Assembly: GCF_011393335.1 (NCBI RefSeq)
Contig: NZ_CP049865.1
Coordinates: forward strand, 2,064,722 to 2,128,721
Length of the DNA stretch: 64,000 nt
Origin: Propioniciclava coleopterorum
Lineage (GTDB): Bacteria; Actinomycetota; Actinomycetes; Propionibacteriales; Propionibacteriaceae
Reading direction: 5' to 3'
Shown: piece by piece, positions 34,926 through 43,915 of the stretch
How the letters are laid out: each line of letters begins with the position of its first letter
Numbering within the stretch: the first letter of the stretch is position 1
Translations under genes and position numbers: made by a program
Notes under the pieces: generated by a model
The model's database searches: none
Seen by the model: the letters and a program-made list of their open reading frames with translations, nothing else
What the model was told of the DNA's origin: nothing

Positions 34926-36556
34926 TCAGCGCTCGGGGATCATCTCGATGGCGTGGACCGGGCACTGCTCGTAGCAGGTGCCGCAGCCGGTGCACTTGGC
35001 GTAGTCGTACTTGTAGCGCAGCCCCTTGCCGAGTTTGATGACCGCGTCCTCGGGGCACGAACCCAGGCAGCCGTCGCACTCGATGCAGTTGCCGCAGCTC
35101 AGGCAGCGCCACGCCTCGGTGCGGGCCTCGGTCTCGGTGAGGCCGCCGACGACCTCGTCGAACGCGACGCGCGCGGCGACGGCGAGCTCGGGCTGGGTGG
35201 TGCGGCGGTTGTCGCCCCAGTACCAAAGATTGAGCTTGTCGAAGCTGGCCAGGTCGTGCTTCTCGGTGAGGATCGCGGGCATGTTGGACAGCCACAGGTC
35301 GATCATCTTGGCGGCCTTCTTGCCGTGGCCGACGCCGATGGTCACCGTGCGCTCGGAGGGCACCGCGTCGCCACCGGCGAAGATGCCGGGGACGTCGGTC
35401 ATGAGGGTCCTGGGGTCGACGTTGACGACGTCGCCGTCGAAGCTCATGCCGGGGATCGAGTGCAGGAAGCCCGAGTCGGCCTCCTGGCCCAGCGCGAGGA
35501 TGACCGTGTCGGCCTCCAGCGTCTCGAAGCGGCCGGTGCCGCGCGCCTTGCCGGCGTCGTCGAGCTCCATGATCTCGACCTGCATCTGGCCCTCGTCGAA
35601 CTGGTTGATGGTGCGCAGCCAGTTCATCTTGACGCCCTCGCGGACGGCCTCGGCGTGCTCCTCGGCGTGCGCGGGCATCTGCTCCTGCGTCCGCCGGTAG
35701 ACCACGATCGACTCCTCGGCGCCCAGGCGGCGGGCGGTGCGGGCGGCGTCCATGGCGGTGTTGCCGGCGCCGTAGACCGCGACGCGGCGTCCGATCAGCG
35801 GGCGCTCGCCGGAGGCGACGTCGCGCAGGAAGCTCACGGCGTCCACGATGCGCCCGGCGTCCATGGTGGGGATGTCGACCCGCTTGGACAGGTGCGCCCC
35901 GATCGCGACGAACACGGCGTCGAAGTGGCCGGCCTTCTGCTCGGCGAGCAGGTCCTCGACCTTGTGGTTCTGCACGAACCGGACGCCCAGGTTGCGGATG
36001 CGCTCGATCTCGGCGTCCAGGACATCGCGGGGAGGCGGTACTCGGGGATGCCGTAGCGCATCATGCCGCCGGGCAGCTCGGACCCGTCGTGGATCTCGAC
36101 CTCGTGGCCGAGCATCGCCAGGTGGTAGGCGGCCGACAGGCCCGAGGGGCCGGACCCGATCACCAGGACGCGGCGTCCGGAGGTGCGGGCGGGCTTGAGG
36201 AACTGCCAGGCGTTCTCGATGGCGGCGTCGCCGAGGAACCGCTCGACCGAGTGGATGGAGACGGCGCCGTCCAGCTCGATGCGGTTGCAGGCGGTCTCGC
36301 ACGGGTGGTAGCAGACCCGGCCGTGGATCGCCGGGAACGGGTTGTTGCGGGTCAGCTCGCGCCACGCGCCCAGGTCGTCCTTGGCCTTGACGAGGCGCAG
36401 CCACTCTTGGATGTTCTCGCCGGCGGGGCAGGCGTCGTTGCAGGGCGGCAGCAGGTCGACGTAGATCGGCATCCGGACGCGCACGGGTCCGACGCGGCCC
36501 GCCGAGGTGCCCAGATCGGGCAGTTGTGTCAGGTTGCGGGTCGTGGGCTGGTCCAT
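34926..36556 (-). CDS. GltD-like FAD/Fe-S ferredoxin:NAD(P)H oxidoreductase (apparent frameshift)
   Basis: About 543 residues once repaired. N-terminal Fe-S domain (CNDACPAGENIQEW, CYHPCETACNR), FAD site VLVIGSGPSGLSAAYHLA, NAD(P) site VAVYGAGNTAMDAARTARRLG, IFAGGDAV, and a C-terminal two-cluster ferredoxin (CLSCGNCIECDGCLGSCP, CTGCGTCYEQCP). GltB is absent, so ferredoxin-NAD(P)H exchange for the adjacent PFOR is likelier than glutamate synthesis. The frame breaks at GGGG 36029-36032; one more base joins YRLP to RDVLDAEIERI. Start ATG 36556 follows GGAGG with 6-nt spacing. First gene of the operon. Confidence 0.85.
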
Positions 36557-36589
36557 GCTCAACCTCCGAGTCGGGGCACTGATGCGGTA

Positions 36590-36608
36590 ACACTACCTTT
36601 TGTAGTAG
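36590..36608 (-). promoter_or_regulatory. BlaI-like near-palindrome upstream of the PFOR operon
   Basis: ACACTAC-CTTTT-GTAGTAG, arms 7 bp, 5-bp spacer, core ACTAC/GTAGT perfect. 34 bp before the start of the oxidoreductase gene, so within promoter reach. It shares arm sequence and spacing with two boxes between cydA and the BlaI-type gene at 53 kb. Confidence 0.5.
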
Positions 36609-36750
36609 ATCCCCGCAGGCTTGGCAAGCGTTTTCCCGAGAGATAATTCGGCAAGGTTGTCGACACGAAAAACATTTCGTGTTAGTGGGGCTGATGATGG
36701 GGTTCGCCGCTCGCGCTGCTGCGTCCCGCGTTGGGGGCGGTCTGGGGCGC

Positions 36751-37015
36751 GTCGCCCGCGTTCGCGACGAGTGGCCCGCGTTCGCGACGAGTGGCCCGCG
36801 TTCGCGACGAGTGGCCCCCGTTCGCGACGAGTGGCCCCCGTTTGCGACGAGTCGCCCTCGTTTGCGACGAGTCGCCCTCGTTTGGGACGGGCCGCCCCCG
36901 TTTGCGACGAGCAGCCCGCGTTCGCGACGAGCCCCCCGTTCGCGACGAGTCGCCCCCATTCGCGTCAGTTGCCCACGTAGGAAAGGGGGCAACTGGCGCT
37001 AGCGGGGGCGACTGG
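36751..37015 (+). repeat. 20-bp tandem repeat array 2 with terminal hairpin
   Basis: About ten 20-bp units (GTGGCCCGCGTTCGCGACGA type, variants CCC/CTC and TTCG/TTTG), with one shortened unit at 36931-36948, ending in CAGTTGCCC (36966) / GGGCAACTG (36987) and a second GGGGGCGACTGG (37004). Lies between the 5' end of the oxidoreductase gene and the 3' end of a GNAT gene. Same orientation and cap design as arrays 1 and 3. Confidence 0.9.
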
Positions 37016-37184
37016 CCGCGGCCGTCTCACTGCAGGGGGCTGTGAGAGCCCCCGTGATCGAGCGGGCGTCTCGCGGCGGGCTGGCGTCTCGCGGCGGGTT
37101 GGGTGTCCCGTTCATCGAAGAGGCGGGACGTGGTCGGAGCCGAACGCGGTGCCGCAGTGGCGAGACGTCCAGGTCGGCGGCCGG

Positions 37185-37757
37185 TCAGGACGCCGAGGTG
37201 CGGACCATGCGGTGCATCATGAGGTCGCCCCATTCGGGGCCGGAGCGGCCGCCGAAGCCGTCGAGGCGGAAGCCGTTGCGCTCGTAGAACCGCTGCGCGC
37301 CCGCGTTCCCGTCGATCACCCAGAGGTAGGCGTCCTGGTGGTCGGGTAGGACGGCGTCCAGGAGTTCCTGGCCCAGGCCGCCGCCGCGCACCTCGGGCAT
37401 CACGTACAGCGTGTCGAGGCACCGCTGCGCGCCCGCCGGGACGTGGGCGTCCCCGAACAGGTGGAGTTCCCAGTCGCCGACGCCCTTGAAGGCCGACGCC
37501 ACGCCGATGACGGCGCCGCGCGCGCTGCGCGCGATCCGGTGGCGCGCCTCGGGTTCCACGCCGGCCTCGGCGGCCGCCGCCTCGGCGTCCAGGTCGGCCG
37601 CGAAGGCGGCCCGTCGCTCCGGCGCGGACTCCCACAAAGCGGCCGCGTGGCCGGCGTCGGCGAGGTGGGCGTAGGCGACGTGCTGCATGGCGATGTGGGC
37701 GCGGACGGTGTCGTCGATGTCGGCCGCCGTGAGCGGCGCGATGGAGGCGTGGTGCAT
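37185..37757 (-). CDS. GNAT family N-acetyltransferase
   Basis: 190 residues. Acetyl-CoA site: CLDTLYVMPEVRGGGLGQELLDAVL (motif A, V-x-x-x-x-R-G-x-G-x-G/A variant RGGGLG), then ERNGFRLDG at the C-terminus. The N-terminal half is unusually long and Ala-rich (ERRAAFAADLDAEAAAAEAG). Substrate unknown. Monocistronic; starts at ATG 37757. Confidence 0.88.
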   Translation of the reverse strand: MHHASIAPLTAADIDDTVRAHIAMQHVAYAHLADAGHAAALWESAPERRAAFAADLDAEAAAAEAGVEPEARHRIARSARGAVIGVASAFKGVGDWELHLFGDAHVPAGAQRCLDTLYVMPEVRGGGLGQELLDAVLPDHQDAYLWVIDGNAGAQRFYERNGFRLDGFGGRSGPEWGDLMMHRMVRTSAS

Positions 37758-37876
37758 CCCTCCATGATCGCAAACCAGGGGGTCCGCGCGCGCATCGGGG
37801 TTGCCGCGAGTTGCTGCAACCCGACGGCAATGTTCCGATTTGGGTGGTGAGACCCCGGCGTCCGTGTTGCACTCTA

Positions 37877-37913
37877 CTTACACGAGCAACGCAAGATCTG
37901 CTTACACGAGCAA
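37877..37913 (+). promoter_or_regulatory. Direct repeat upstream of MFS gene
   Basis: CTTACACGAGCAA occurs at 37877-37889 and again at 37901-37913, 24 bp apart, about 100 bp before the transporter start. Spacing near two helical turns suggests paired binding of one regulator on the same DNA face. Confidence 0.45.
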
Positions 37914-38010
37914 TGATCGTGTGGTCAGCGATGACACCCGATGCGGGGTGTTGTGGCCGGCCCTCGGTGGGCCTCAGGCTCGCCTCACACACAAGGAAAG
38001 GCCGACACAG

Positions 38011-39479
38011 GTGTCAGACAACAACCAGGGTCCGGACGAGGACCAACTCTGGGGAGCTTCCCGCGTCTCCGGGACCGACGACTTCGCCGCGATGACCCCG
38101 CAGGGCGTCACCGTCCTGGACGGCGACGAGGACGATGACGAGCGGGACTTCGTGCCCCGCAGGGCCGCTTCATGGGCGCCCTGTCGCTCGGCGTCTCCCA
38201 GTCGATCGACAACTCCGAGGGCGGCGTCTCGAAGACGTTCTTCCCGCAGATCATGGTCGCCTTCGGGCTCGGCGACGCCCAGCTCGGCCTGCTGAACGCG
38301 CTCAGCAACGCGGCCCGCATGATCTTCGGGCCGGTCTGGGCGATGCTCGCCGACCGGTTCGGACGCAAGCCCATCCTGTTCGTCGTCACCGGCGTCTGGG
38401 GCCTGTGGACCATCGCGACCGGCTTTGCGACGAGCTGGCCGATGCTGCTCGTCCTGTACTCGGTCGCCCTGATCGGCACCGTGGCGTCCGAGCCCATCCT
38501 GAACGGCCTGCTGGGCTCGCTCTACAAGCGCTCCGAGCGGGGCCGGGCGTTCGGCATCGTCCGCTCGACGTCCTCCGGCGTCGCGATCGTGCTGACGCCG
38601 CTGCTGGGCCAGTTCGGCCACAACCCCGAGGGCTGGCGCTACGCGATGATCGCGATGGGCGTGCTGTCGCTGCTGTCCGGCGTCCTGATCCTGCTCTTCG
38701 TCAAGGAGCCCAAGGAGGTCGCCGCCGACGACCGCGCCGAACTCAAGGCCGACGCCGGCATGTTCTCCTGGGCCGACGTCCCGAAGCTGTTCAAGATCCC
38801 CACGATCGCGTTCATGGCCCCGATGCTGCTGCTCGTCACCTCGCTGGTGCTGTTCGGCTTCATGAACCAGGTGTGGGCCCGCGACCTCGGCTACGGCGTG
38901 GTCAACGCGTCCTACCTCAACACCGTCTTCCAGATCGGCTCGACGCTGTCGGCGCTGCTGGGCGGCTTCCTCGCCGACTTCTTCGTCCGCAAGCTCGGCC
39001 CCAAGGGTCGCGTCACCCTGTTCCAGCTCTACGCGGTGTCGTTCGGCATCATCATCGCCCTCACGATGTACTTCTCGTCCTGGTGGGACGCCGACGTGTC
39101 GCCGGGCACCGGCCAGACGGTCACCAACGACCCGAGCCTGCTGTACTACGTGATGGTCTTCCTCATGGGCCTGGTGTTCTCGATCGGCTTCACCGGGTGC
39201 GTGCTGCCGATGATCTCCACGGTCTGCCCCAAGCAGCTCTCGGCGACCGCGTTCGCGGTGCTGTTCTCCCTGATCCAGGGCGGCATCAACGTGGTCTACA
39301 ACCTGGCCGTCGGCCAGATCGCCGACGCCATCGGCAGCCTGCCGCTGACGATCCTGGTCGGCGTCTCGGTCCCGTACTTCCTGAACGCGATCTACTGGTT
39401 CGTCTTCTACAAGACCTACCCCAAGGACATCGCCCTGCAGGATCAGCGCAGCGAGCTGATCGCCCAGGGCAAGTTCTGA
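38011..39479 (+). CDS. Major facilitator superfamily transporter (apparent frameshift)
   Basis: About 490 residues. GTG 38011 follows AAGGAAAGG; the first 50 residues are an acidic cytoplasmic tail (GPDEDQLWG, DGDEDDDERDFVPR). The reading then shifts at GGG 38162-38164; one more G gives RRGRFMGALSLGVSQSIDN and the twelve spans that follow. MFS signature between spans 2 and 3: MLADRFGRKPIL. Later WARDLGYGVVNASYLNTVFQIG and LLGGFLADFF. A large outside loop (WWDADVSPGTGQTVTNDPS) separates spans in the C-half. Substrate unknown, possibly an organic acid or sugar. Confidence 0.82.
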
Positions 39480-39559
39480 GTGCTCGTCTCAGGGCCGCGG
39501 TTCTGAGCGCCCGAAGTTCTGGGCCCAAGTTCTGATCCCTCCGGACCGACCAACCCTCA

Positions 39560-39595
39560 CCGCAGGGCCGGACGCCTCGGCGTCCGGCCCTGCGG
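39560..39595 (+). terminator. Strong hairpin after MFS gene
   Basis: 17-nt perfect arms (CCGCAGGGCCGGACGCC with its complement, 2-nt centre) about 80 bp past the stop. No T-run. The strongest stem in the window; very likely ends the transporter transcript. Confidence 0.8.
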
Positions 39596-39640
39596 TGTCC
39601 GCGCTTGGGGCGGGTTCGACTCGGGCCGCCCGAATCAACG

Positions 39641-40110
39641 ACGCGCCGCCCGCGTGTACGTCGAGTCGCCCGCGTTGGTGACGATCCGCCCGCGTTCGCG
39701 ACGAGCCGCCCGCGTTGGTGACGAGCCGCCCGCGTTCGCGACGAGCCCCCCGCGTTCGCGTCACGCCGCCCGCGTTTGTGACGAGCCGCCCGCGTTTGTG
39801 ACGAGCCGCCCGCGTTCGCGACGAGCCCCCCGCGTTCGCGTCACGCCGCCCGCGTTTGTGACGAGCCGCCCGCGTTGGTGACGAGCCGCCCGCGTTCGCG
39901 ACGAGCCCCCGCGTTCGCGTCACGCCGCCCGCGTTTGTGACGAGCCGCCCGCGTTGGTGACGAGCCGCCCGCGTTCGCGTCGAGCCGCCCGCGTTGGTGA
40001 CGAGCCGCCCCCGTTTGCGACGAGTCGCCCTCGTTTGTGACGAGCCGCTCCGTTTCCGGTCAGTTGCCCCCGGTGCAACGGGGGCGACTGACCCGAACGG
40101 GGGCGACTCG
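39641..40110 (+). repeat. 20-bp tandem repeat array 3 with higher-order period and terminal hairpin
   Basis: About 21 units of ACGAGCCGCCCGCGTTNGTG type between 39641 and 40060. A four-unit (80-bp) block containing GAGCCCCCCGCG and TCACGCCGCC variants recurs at 39741, 39821 and 39901 (the last one base shorter in a C run). Capped by CAGTTGCCCCC (40061) / GGGGGCGACTG (40080) and a second GGGGGCGACTCGG. Sits between the 3' ends of the MFS and GNAT genes. Confidence 0.9.
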
Positions 40111-40289
40111 GCGCGCGGGAGGAGTCCGCGTGCGAAGCGCGTCGCCCGGCAGGCGTGTAGACGCCGTCGCGGACGTGGGGTCCACCCGGACATCGGGACC
40201 TCGGGTTCTGCAGGGTCCTCCACCTTCGCGGGCCGGGTTGCCCACCGCGAGCCGGTCGCGGAGTGGGCCGGGCCCCAGGAAGCCGAAGC

Positions 40290-40709
40290 TCAGTCGAACT
40301 TCACGAAGGCGCGGATGGGGGAGTCCATGTCGCGGATCTCGGTGAACCCCCGCGCCTCGTAGAACGCGCGCTGACGCGGCTCGTCGTCGGTGATCAGGGC
40401 CTTCTGCCGCACGGTGCAGAAGGGTTCCAGGACGCTCTGGAGCAGGCGCGTCCCGATCTGGCGCCGCTGGTGCGTGGGCGCGACCAGGATGTCCTGCAGG
40501 TAGACGATCGTCAGGCCGTCGCCGACGACGCGCGCCAACCCGACGAGCCGGTCGCCGTCCCGCGCGCAGACCACCCGCAGGGATCGGCTCATCGCGTCGT
40601 AGAGCAGCGAGGGGTCCCGGGTGTAGGTGTTCCAGCCGACGCTGTCGTAGAGGGCGACGAGTTCCTCGACGCGGGGGAGGTCGTGGTCCGTCAGCTGGAT
40701 GCGGGGCAT
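40290..40709 (-). CDS. GNAT family N-acetyltransferase
   Basis: 139 residues: MPRIQLTDHDLPRVEELVALYDSVGW, then VGLARVVGDGLTIVYLQDILVAPTHQRRQIGTRLLQSVLE (motif A with QRRQIGTRLL in the CoA loop) and YEARGFTEI. Belongs to the small YitH/PhnO-like GNATs. Start ATG 40709 rather than the longer reading to 40859, which lacks coding character. Substrate unknown. Confidence 0.88.
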   Translation of the reverse strand: MPRIQLTDHDLPRVEELVALYDSVGWNTYTRDPSLLYDAMSRSLRVVCARDGDRLVGLARVVGDGLTIVYLQDILVAPTHQRRQIGTRLLQSVLEPFCTVRQKALITDDEPRQRAFYEARGFTEIRDMDSPIRAFVKFD

Positions 40710-40929
40710 GGGGACGACCCTAGGCCGCGGCTCGGTGGACCAGGCGCAACGCCGCACCGTGGTGCGCAAGACCGGCGTGTGGCAATCGGGACGTCGTGCG
40801 CGGTGTGCAGGCTCAGACCGGGCGCATCGGTCGGCGCATGGTCGGCCCGGCCCGAGCACGGCCGCGCGTCGCGCTGGCCGGGCTACCTCGTCGGGCGAGG
40901 GGAGTTCTGAGGGGCTGACGCCACGCGCG

Positions 40930-41418
40930 TCAGCGCACCAGCGCGCCGATCCCGGCGAACAGGCCCCAGATCAGCAGGCCGACCAGGACGAGGGAGACCA
41001 CCACGAACGCGGCCACCATGGCGACGGCCAGCCCGAGGTAGCCCTTGGCGCTGACGTCGACGCGGCGGCCCGTCCGGACGCACTCCTCGAGCAGCCGGTA
41101 GTTCTTGCGGTTGGCCCGGTGCAGCACGTCGAGGGCGTCGCCGGCGACCGGGACGAAGCCCATGCCGGTGTCCAGCAGCAGGTTGCCGCCCATCCTGGCC
41201 AGCACCGGCAGCGGGACGCGCTGGCGGACGGCGTCCACCATGATCGCGCTCGACAGGCCGGTGCCGATGAGGTCGCCCACGCCGGGGATGAGCCCGACGA
41301 CGGCGTCCGCGCCGATCCCGAAGGTGGTGCCGGGCACGCGGATCAGGTCGTCGGTGAACCGGGCCAGTGCCCGGCTCATCGTGATGTCGGGATAGGGCTC
41401 CCGCGGCGGTGTGCTCAC
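40930..41418 (-). CDS. DUF4112 membrane protein
   Basis: 162 residues from GTG 41418. DUF4112 pattern: LDDLIRVPGTTFGIGADAVVGLIPGVGDLIGTGLSS-type core (here FTDDLIRVPG...), MGGNLLLDTGMGFVPVAGDALDVLHRANRKNYRLLE, then a C-terminal transmembrane hairpin (LGLAVAMVAAFVVVSLVLVGLLIWGLF). The Gly-rich amphipathic core plus hairpin suggests a membrane-associated protein. Function unknown; stands alone. Confidence 0.85.
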   Translation of the reverse strand: MSTPPREPYPDITMSRALARFTDDLIRVPGTTFGIGADAVVGLIPGVGDLIGTGLSSAIMVDAVRQRVPLPVLARMGGNLLLDTGMGFVPVAGDALDVLHRANRKNYRLLEECVRTGRRVDVSAKGYLGLAVAMVAAFVVVSLVLVGLLIWGLFAGIGALVR

Positions 41419-41586
41419 GCCCCGAGGCTAGTGCGGCGGGGCGCGGAGCGGCATCGGGGCACCCCCGAGCCGACGCGGACGCCACCCCGGACGCCGAGCG
41501 GGCAGCACGTCCTGACAGCGCGCGCCGGAACGCCGCGGCTCGGCGGCCGCAAGAAGGGCGCTGGATGTCCTGACCGGACGCGTTGA

Positions 41587-42114
41587 TCAATGTGCCCGCT
41601 CGAGGCGTCGCACGGTCTCGACGTGGTCCGCCAGTTCATCGTCGGTGAGAGGTGGCAGTCGGAGGAACCATCGGAAGAGGAGGGGCGCCAGAAGGAGCTC
41701 CATGGCTTGCTCGGCGTCGGCGAAGCCGTCTGCAGCGACCAGCCGGGCGAACTGCCGTTGCTGGGGCTGTAACAGCGCGGTGTGGAACTGGCGGGCGATC
41801 GCGTCGTCGCTCTGAACAGCAGCGGCCAACATCCGCAGCAGTGAGGCTCGTGGTTCGGATGCGAGTTCGGCGCTGGTCGCCTTCAATGCCTCAAGCAGTT
41901 CGGGGTGGCCGACGAGGGGCTCGGCCGCAGCGGATTCTGCTGCCAGAGCATCGAACAGGAGGGCATGCAGCGATGGCCACGTGCGGTAGAGCGTTTGCTT
42001 TCCGACACCCGCTTCGGCGGCGATTCCCTCCATGGTCAGAGCGCTCGGTCCGCCGCGCTCGGCGAGATGCAGGACGGCGGCGAACACACGCGCAGCAGTG
42101 GTAGGGCGGGCCAT
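41587..42114 (-). CDS. TetR family transcriptional regulator
   Basis: 175 residues. N-terminal HTH: ALTMEGIAAEAGVGKQTLYRTWPSLHALLFDAL. The ligand domain is helical with a TetR_C-like end (LLLAPLLFRWFLRLPPLTDDELADHVETVRRLE). Divergent from the SDR gene with a 50-bp gap that contains a perfect palindrome, so it most likely represses both itself and the SDR. Ligand unknown. Confidence 0.92.
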   Translation of the reverse strand: MARPTTAARVFAAVLHLAERGGPSALTMEGIAAEAGVGKQTLYRTWPSLHALLFDALAAESAAAEPLVGHPELLEALKATSAELASEPRASLLRMLAAAVQSDDAIARQFHTALLQPQQRQFARLVAADGFADAEQAMELLLAPLLFRWFLRLPPLTDDELADHVETVRRLERAH

Positions 42115-42125
42115 GGCCAGAGTAT

Positions 42126-42148
42126 AAACGAGACGCAGCGTCTCGTTT
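42126..42148. promoter_or_regulatory. TetR operator between tetR and SDR genes
   Basis: Perfect arms AAACGAGACG and CGTCTCGTTT around a 3-bp centre, 11 bp from the tetR start and 16 bp from the SDR start. TATAAA at 42123-42128 overlaps it and may be a -10. Classic self-operator arrangement. Confidence 0.85.
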
Positions 42149-42164
42149 GGTGTTCAATGACGCC

Positions 42165-42992
42165 ATGACGACAACGAACACCTGGCTCATCACCGGCGCG
42201 AGCAGCGGTCTTGGTCTTGCCTTGACCCAGAAAGTATTGGCTGCGGGCCATCGCGTCGTGGCCACCAGCCGCTCGGGCGCGCTGCCTGTGCAGCACCCAG
42301 CTCTGACCGTGATGCACCTGGATCCGACCGACCGGAGAGAGTGTCGGCGAGCCGTCCAGGAAGCTCACGAGGTCGCAGGCCGACTCGACGTCCTGGTGAA
42401 CAACGCGGGCTACGGCCTCGTGGGCGCCGTCGAGGAAGTCAGCGAGGAGCAAGCGAGGGCCATCCTTGAGGTCGACCTCTTCGGCCCCTTGTGGCTCACC
42501 CAGGCGGCGATCCCGCTGATGCGCGCTCAGGGCAGGGGCCACATCGTGCAGGTCTCCTCGACCGGCGGGGTCGGCTCCATGCCGATGCTCGGCCTGTACA
42601 ACGCCGCGAAGTGGGGCCTTGAGGGTTTCACCGAGTCCCTGGCTGGCGAGGTCAGCTCCATGGGTGTGCGTGCCACCCTCGTCGAGATCGGCGCCATGGA
42701 TACCGAGTGGGCGACCTCGGGGATGCAGTTCAGCTCGCCGCTTCCCGCGTACGACGAACTGCGCCGACAACTCTTCGGAACCTCCCTCGTGCCCTGGCCG
42801 AGCGAGCCTGGGGCCACGGGCGGCGGCTCGTCTCCGGCAGTCATCGCCGAGGGGATTCTCGCCCACGTGAACGCGGAAGAAGGGCCCCTACGGCTGGTCC
42901 TCGGTGAGGGCGCCGCCGACCAGATCCGCATGGTTCTCGATCAACGCCACCGGGACTATGCGCGTCAGCCGGGGTTCCGGGTCGAGGGCTGA
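42165..42992 (+). CDS. Short-chain dehydrogenase/reductase (SDR)
   Basis: 275 residues. Cofactor site LITGASSGLGLALT (residues 9-22), NNAGYG, the catalytic Ser region VSSTGG, and the YNAAK pair (Y145, K149). The Arg at the end of strand 2 (ATSRSG) fits NADP(H) preference. Classical SDR of the oxidoreductase type; substrate unknown. No ribosome site before ATG 42165, so translation may be leaderless from the promoter inside the TetR operator. Codon use is milder in GC than neighbours. Confidence 0.92.
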   Translation: MTTTNTWLITGASSGLGLALTQKVLAAGHRVVATSRSGALPVQHPALTVMHLDPTDRRECRRAVQEAHEVAGRLDVLVNNAGYGLVGAVEEVSEEQARAILEVDLFGPLWLTQAAIPLMRAQGRGHIVQVSSTGGVGSMPMLGLYNAAKWGLEGFTESLAGEVSSMGVRATLVEIGAMDTEWATSGMQFSSPLPAYDELRRQLFGTSLVPWPSEPGATGGGSSPAVIAEGILAHVNAEEGPLRLVLGEGAADQIRMVLDQRHRDYARQPGFRVEG

Positions 42993-43047
42993 CATCCGCC
43001 GCGCGGCCGGATGCGCGCCTCGCTTGGGCTCAGTCACGCTGAGCGCT

Positions 43048-43111
43048 GGGGACGCTGGGCGTCGAGTTGGAGTCCGCCGCGCCCCTCGGCGGCGCGCCGC
43101 TCAGCGTCCCC
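43048..43111. terminator. Nested hairpin between convergent genes
   Basis: GGGGACGCTG (43048) pairs with CAGCGTCCCC (43102), enclosing CCGCCG...CGGCGG. Between the SDR stop and the iron ABC ATPase stop; a shared transcription end. Confidence 0.6.
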
Positions 43112-43156
43112 ATCGCCCATGAATCGCGCGACGGCAGGGCTCCCCGGTCAGGAAAG

Positions 43157-43915
43157 CTAGAAGTAGACGGCGACCGGACGGCCGTTGGGGCCGTCCATCA
43201 CGGTGATGTCGGTGTTGAAGATCGTGCTCAGGACGCCGTCCTGCATGATCGCCTCGGGGGTGCCGAACTCGGCGATCACGCCGTCCTTCATCGCGCAGAT
43301 GTAGTCGGAGTAGGCCGCCGCGAAGTTGATGTCGTGCAGCACCACGATGATGGTGCGGTCGAACTCGGCGGCCGCGCGCCGCAGGTGGCGCATCATCGCG
43401 ACCGAGTGGGCGATGTCGAGGTTGTTGAGCGGCTCGTCCAGCAGGACGTGGTCGGTCTCCTGGCACAGCACCATCGCGACGTAGGCGCGCTGCCGCTGCC
43501 CGCCGGAGAGCTGGTCGAGGTAGCGTCCCTCGAGTTCGCCGAGATCGAGGAAGTCGATGTAGCGGCTGATGATCTCCTCGTCCGCGCGGGTCAGGCGGCC
43601 CTGACTGTGCGGGAAGCGTCCGAACCCGACGAGCTGGCGGACCGTCAGCCGGGTGATGAAGTGGTTCTCCTGCCGCAGGATCGACAGGATCTTGGCCAGG
43701 TCGCGCGATTTGGTGGACGCCACGTCGTACCCGGCGACCTCGATGGCGCCCTCGTCCATCCCGAGCAGCCGGCCGATCATGGTGAGCATGGTGGACTTGC
43801 CGGCGCCGTTGGGTCCCACGAGCGCGGTGATCCCGCCGGTGGGGATCGTCAGGTCGATCGGGCCGATCGCCACCTCGGAGCTGTAGCGCTTGACGACGCT
43901 GTCGAGGGAGATCAC
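43157..43915 (-). CDS. Iron-siderophore ABC transporter ATP-binding protein
   Basis: 252 residues from GTG 43915, which overlaps the permease stop (GTGA). FecE/FhuC class: Walker A VGPNGAGKSTML, signature LSGGQRQRAYVAM, Walker B HVLLDEPLNNLDI, H-loop VVLHDINFAAAYSD. Energises uptake by the two permeases encoded just upstream. Last gene of the four-gene operon controlled by the iron boxes at 47034-47062. Confidence 0.95.
   Translation of the reverse strand: MISLDSVVKRYSSEVAIGPIDLTIPTGGITALVGPNGAGKSTMLTMIGRLLGMDEGAIEVAGYDVASTKSRDLAKILSILRQENHFITRLTVRQLVGFGRFPHSQGRLTRADEEIISRYIDFLDLGELEGRYLDQLSGGQRQRAYVAMVLCQETDHVLLDEPLNNLDIAHSVAMMRHLRRAAAEFDRTIIVVLHDINFAAAYSDYICAMKDGVIAEFGTPEAIMQDGVLSTIFNTDITVMDGPNGRPVAVYF

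Noticed and set aside
39472-39540. Repeated AAGTTCTG after the MFS stop as a regulatory element
   Set aside because: Three short copies could be micro-duplications of the gene end; no palindrome or promoter context supports a function.
39641-40110. CRISPR array
   Set aside because: Units are contiguous with no unique spacers, and no cas genes are present.
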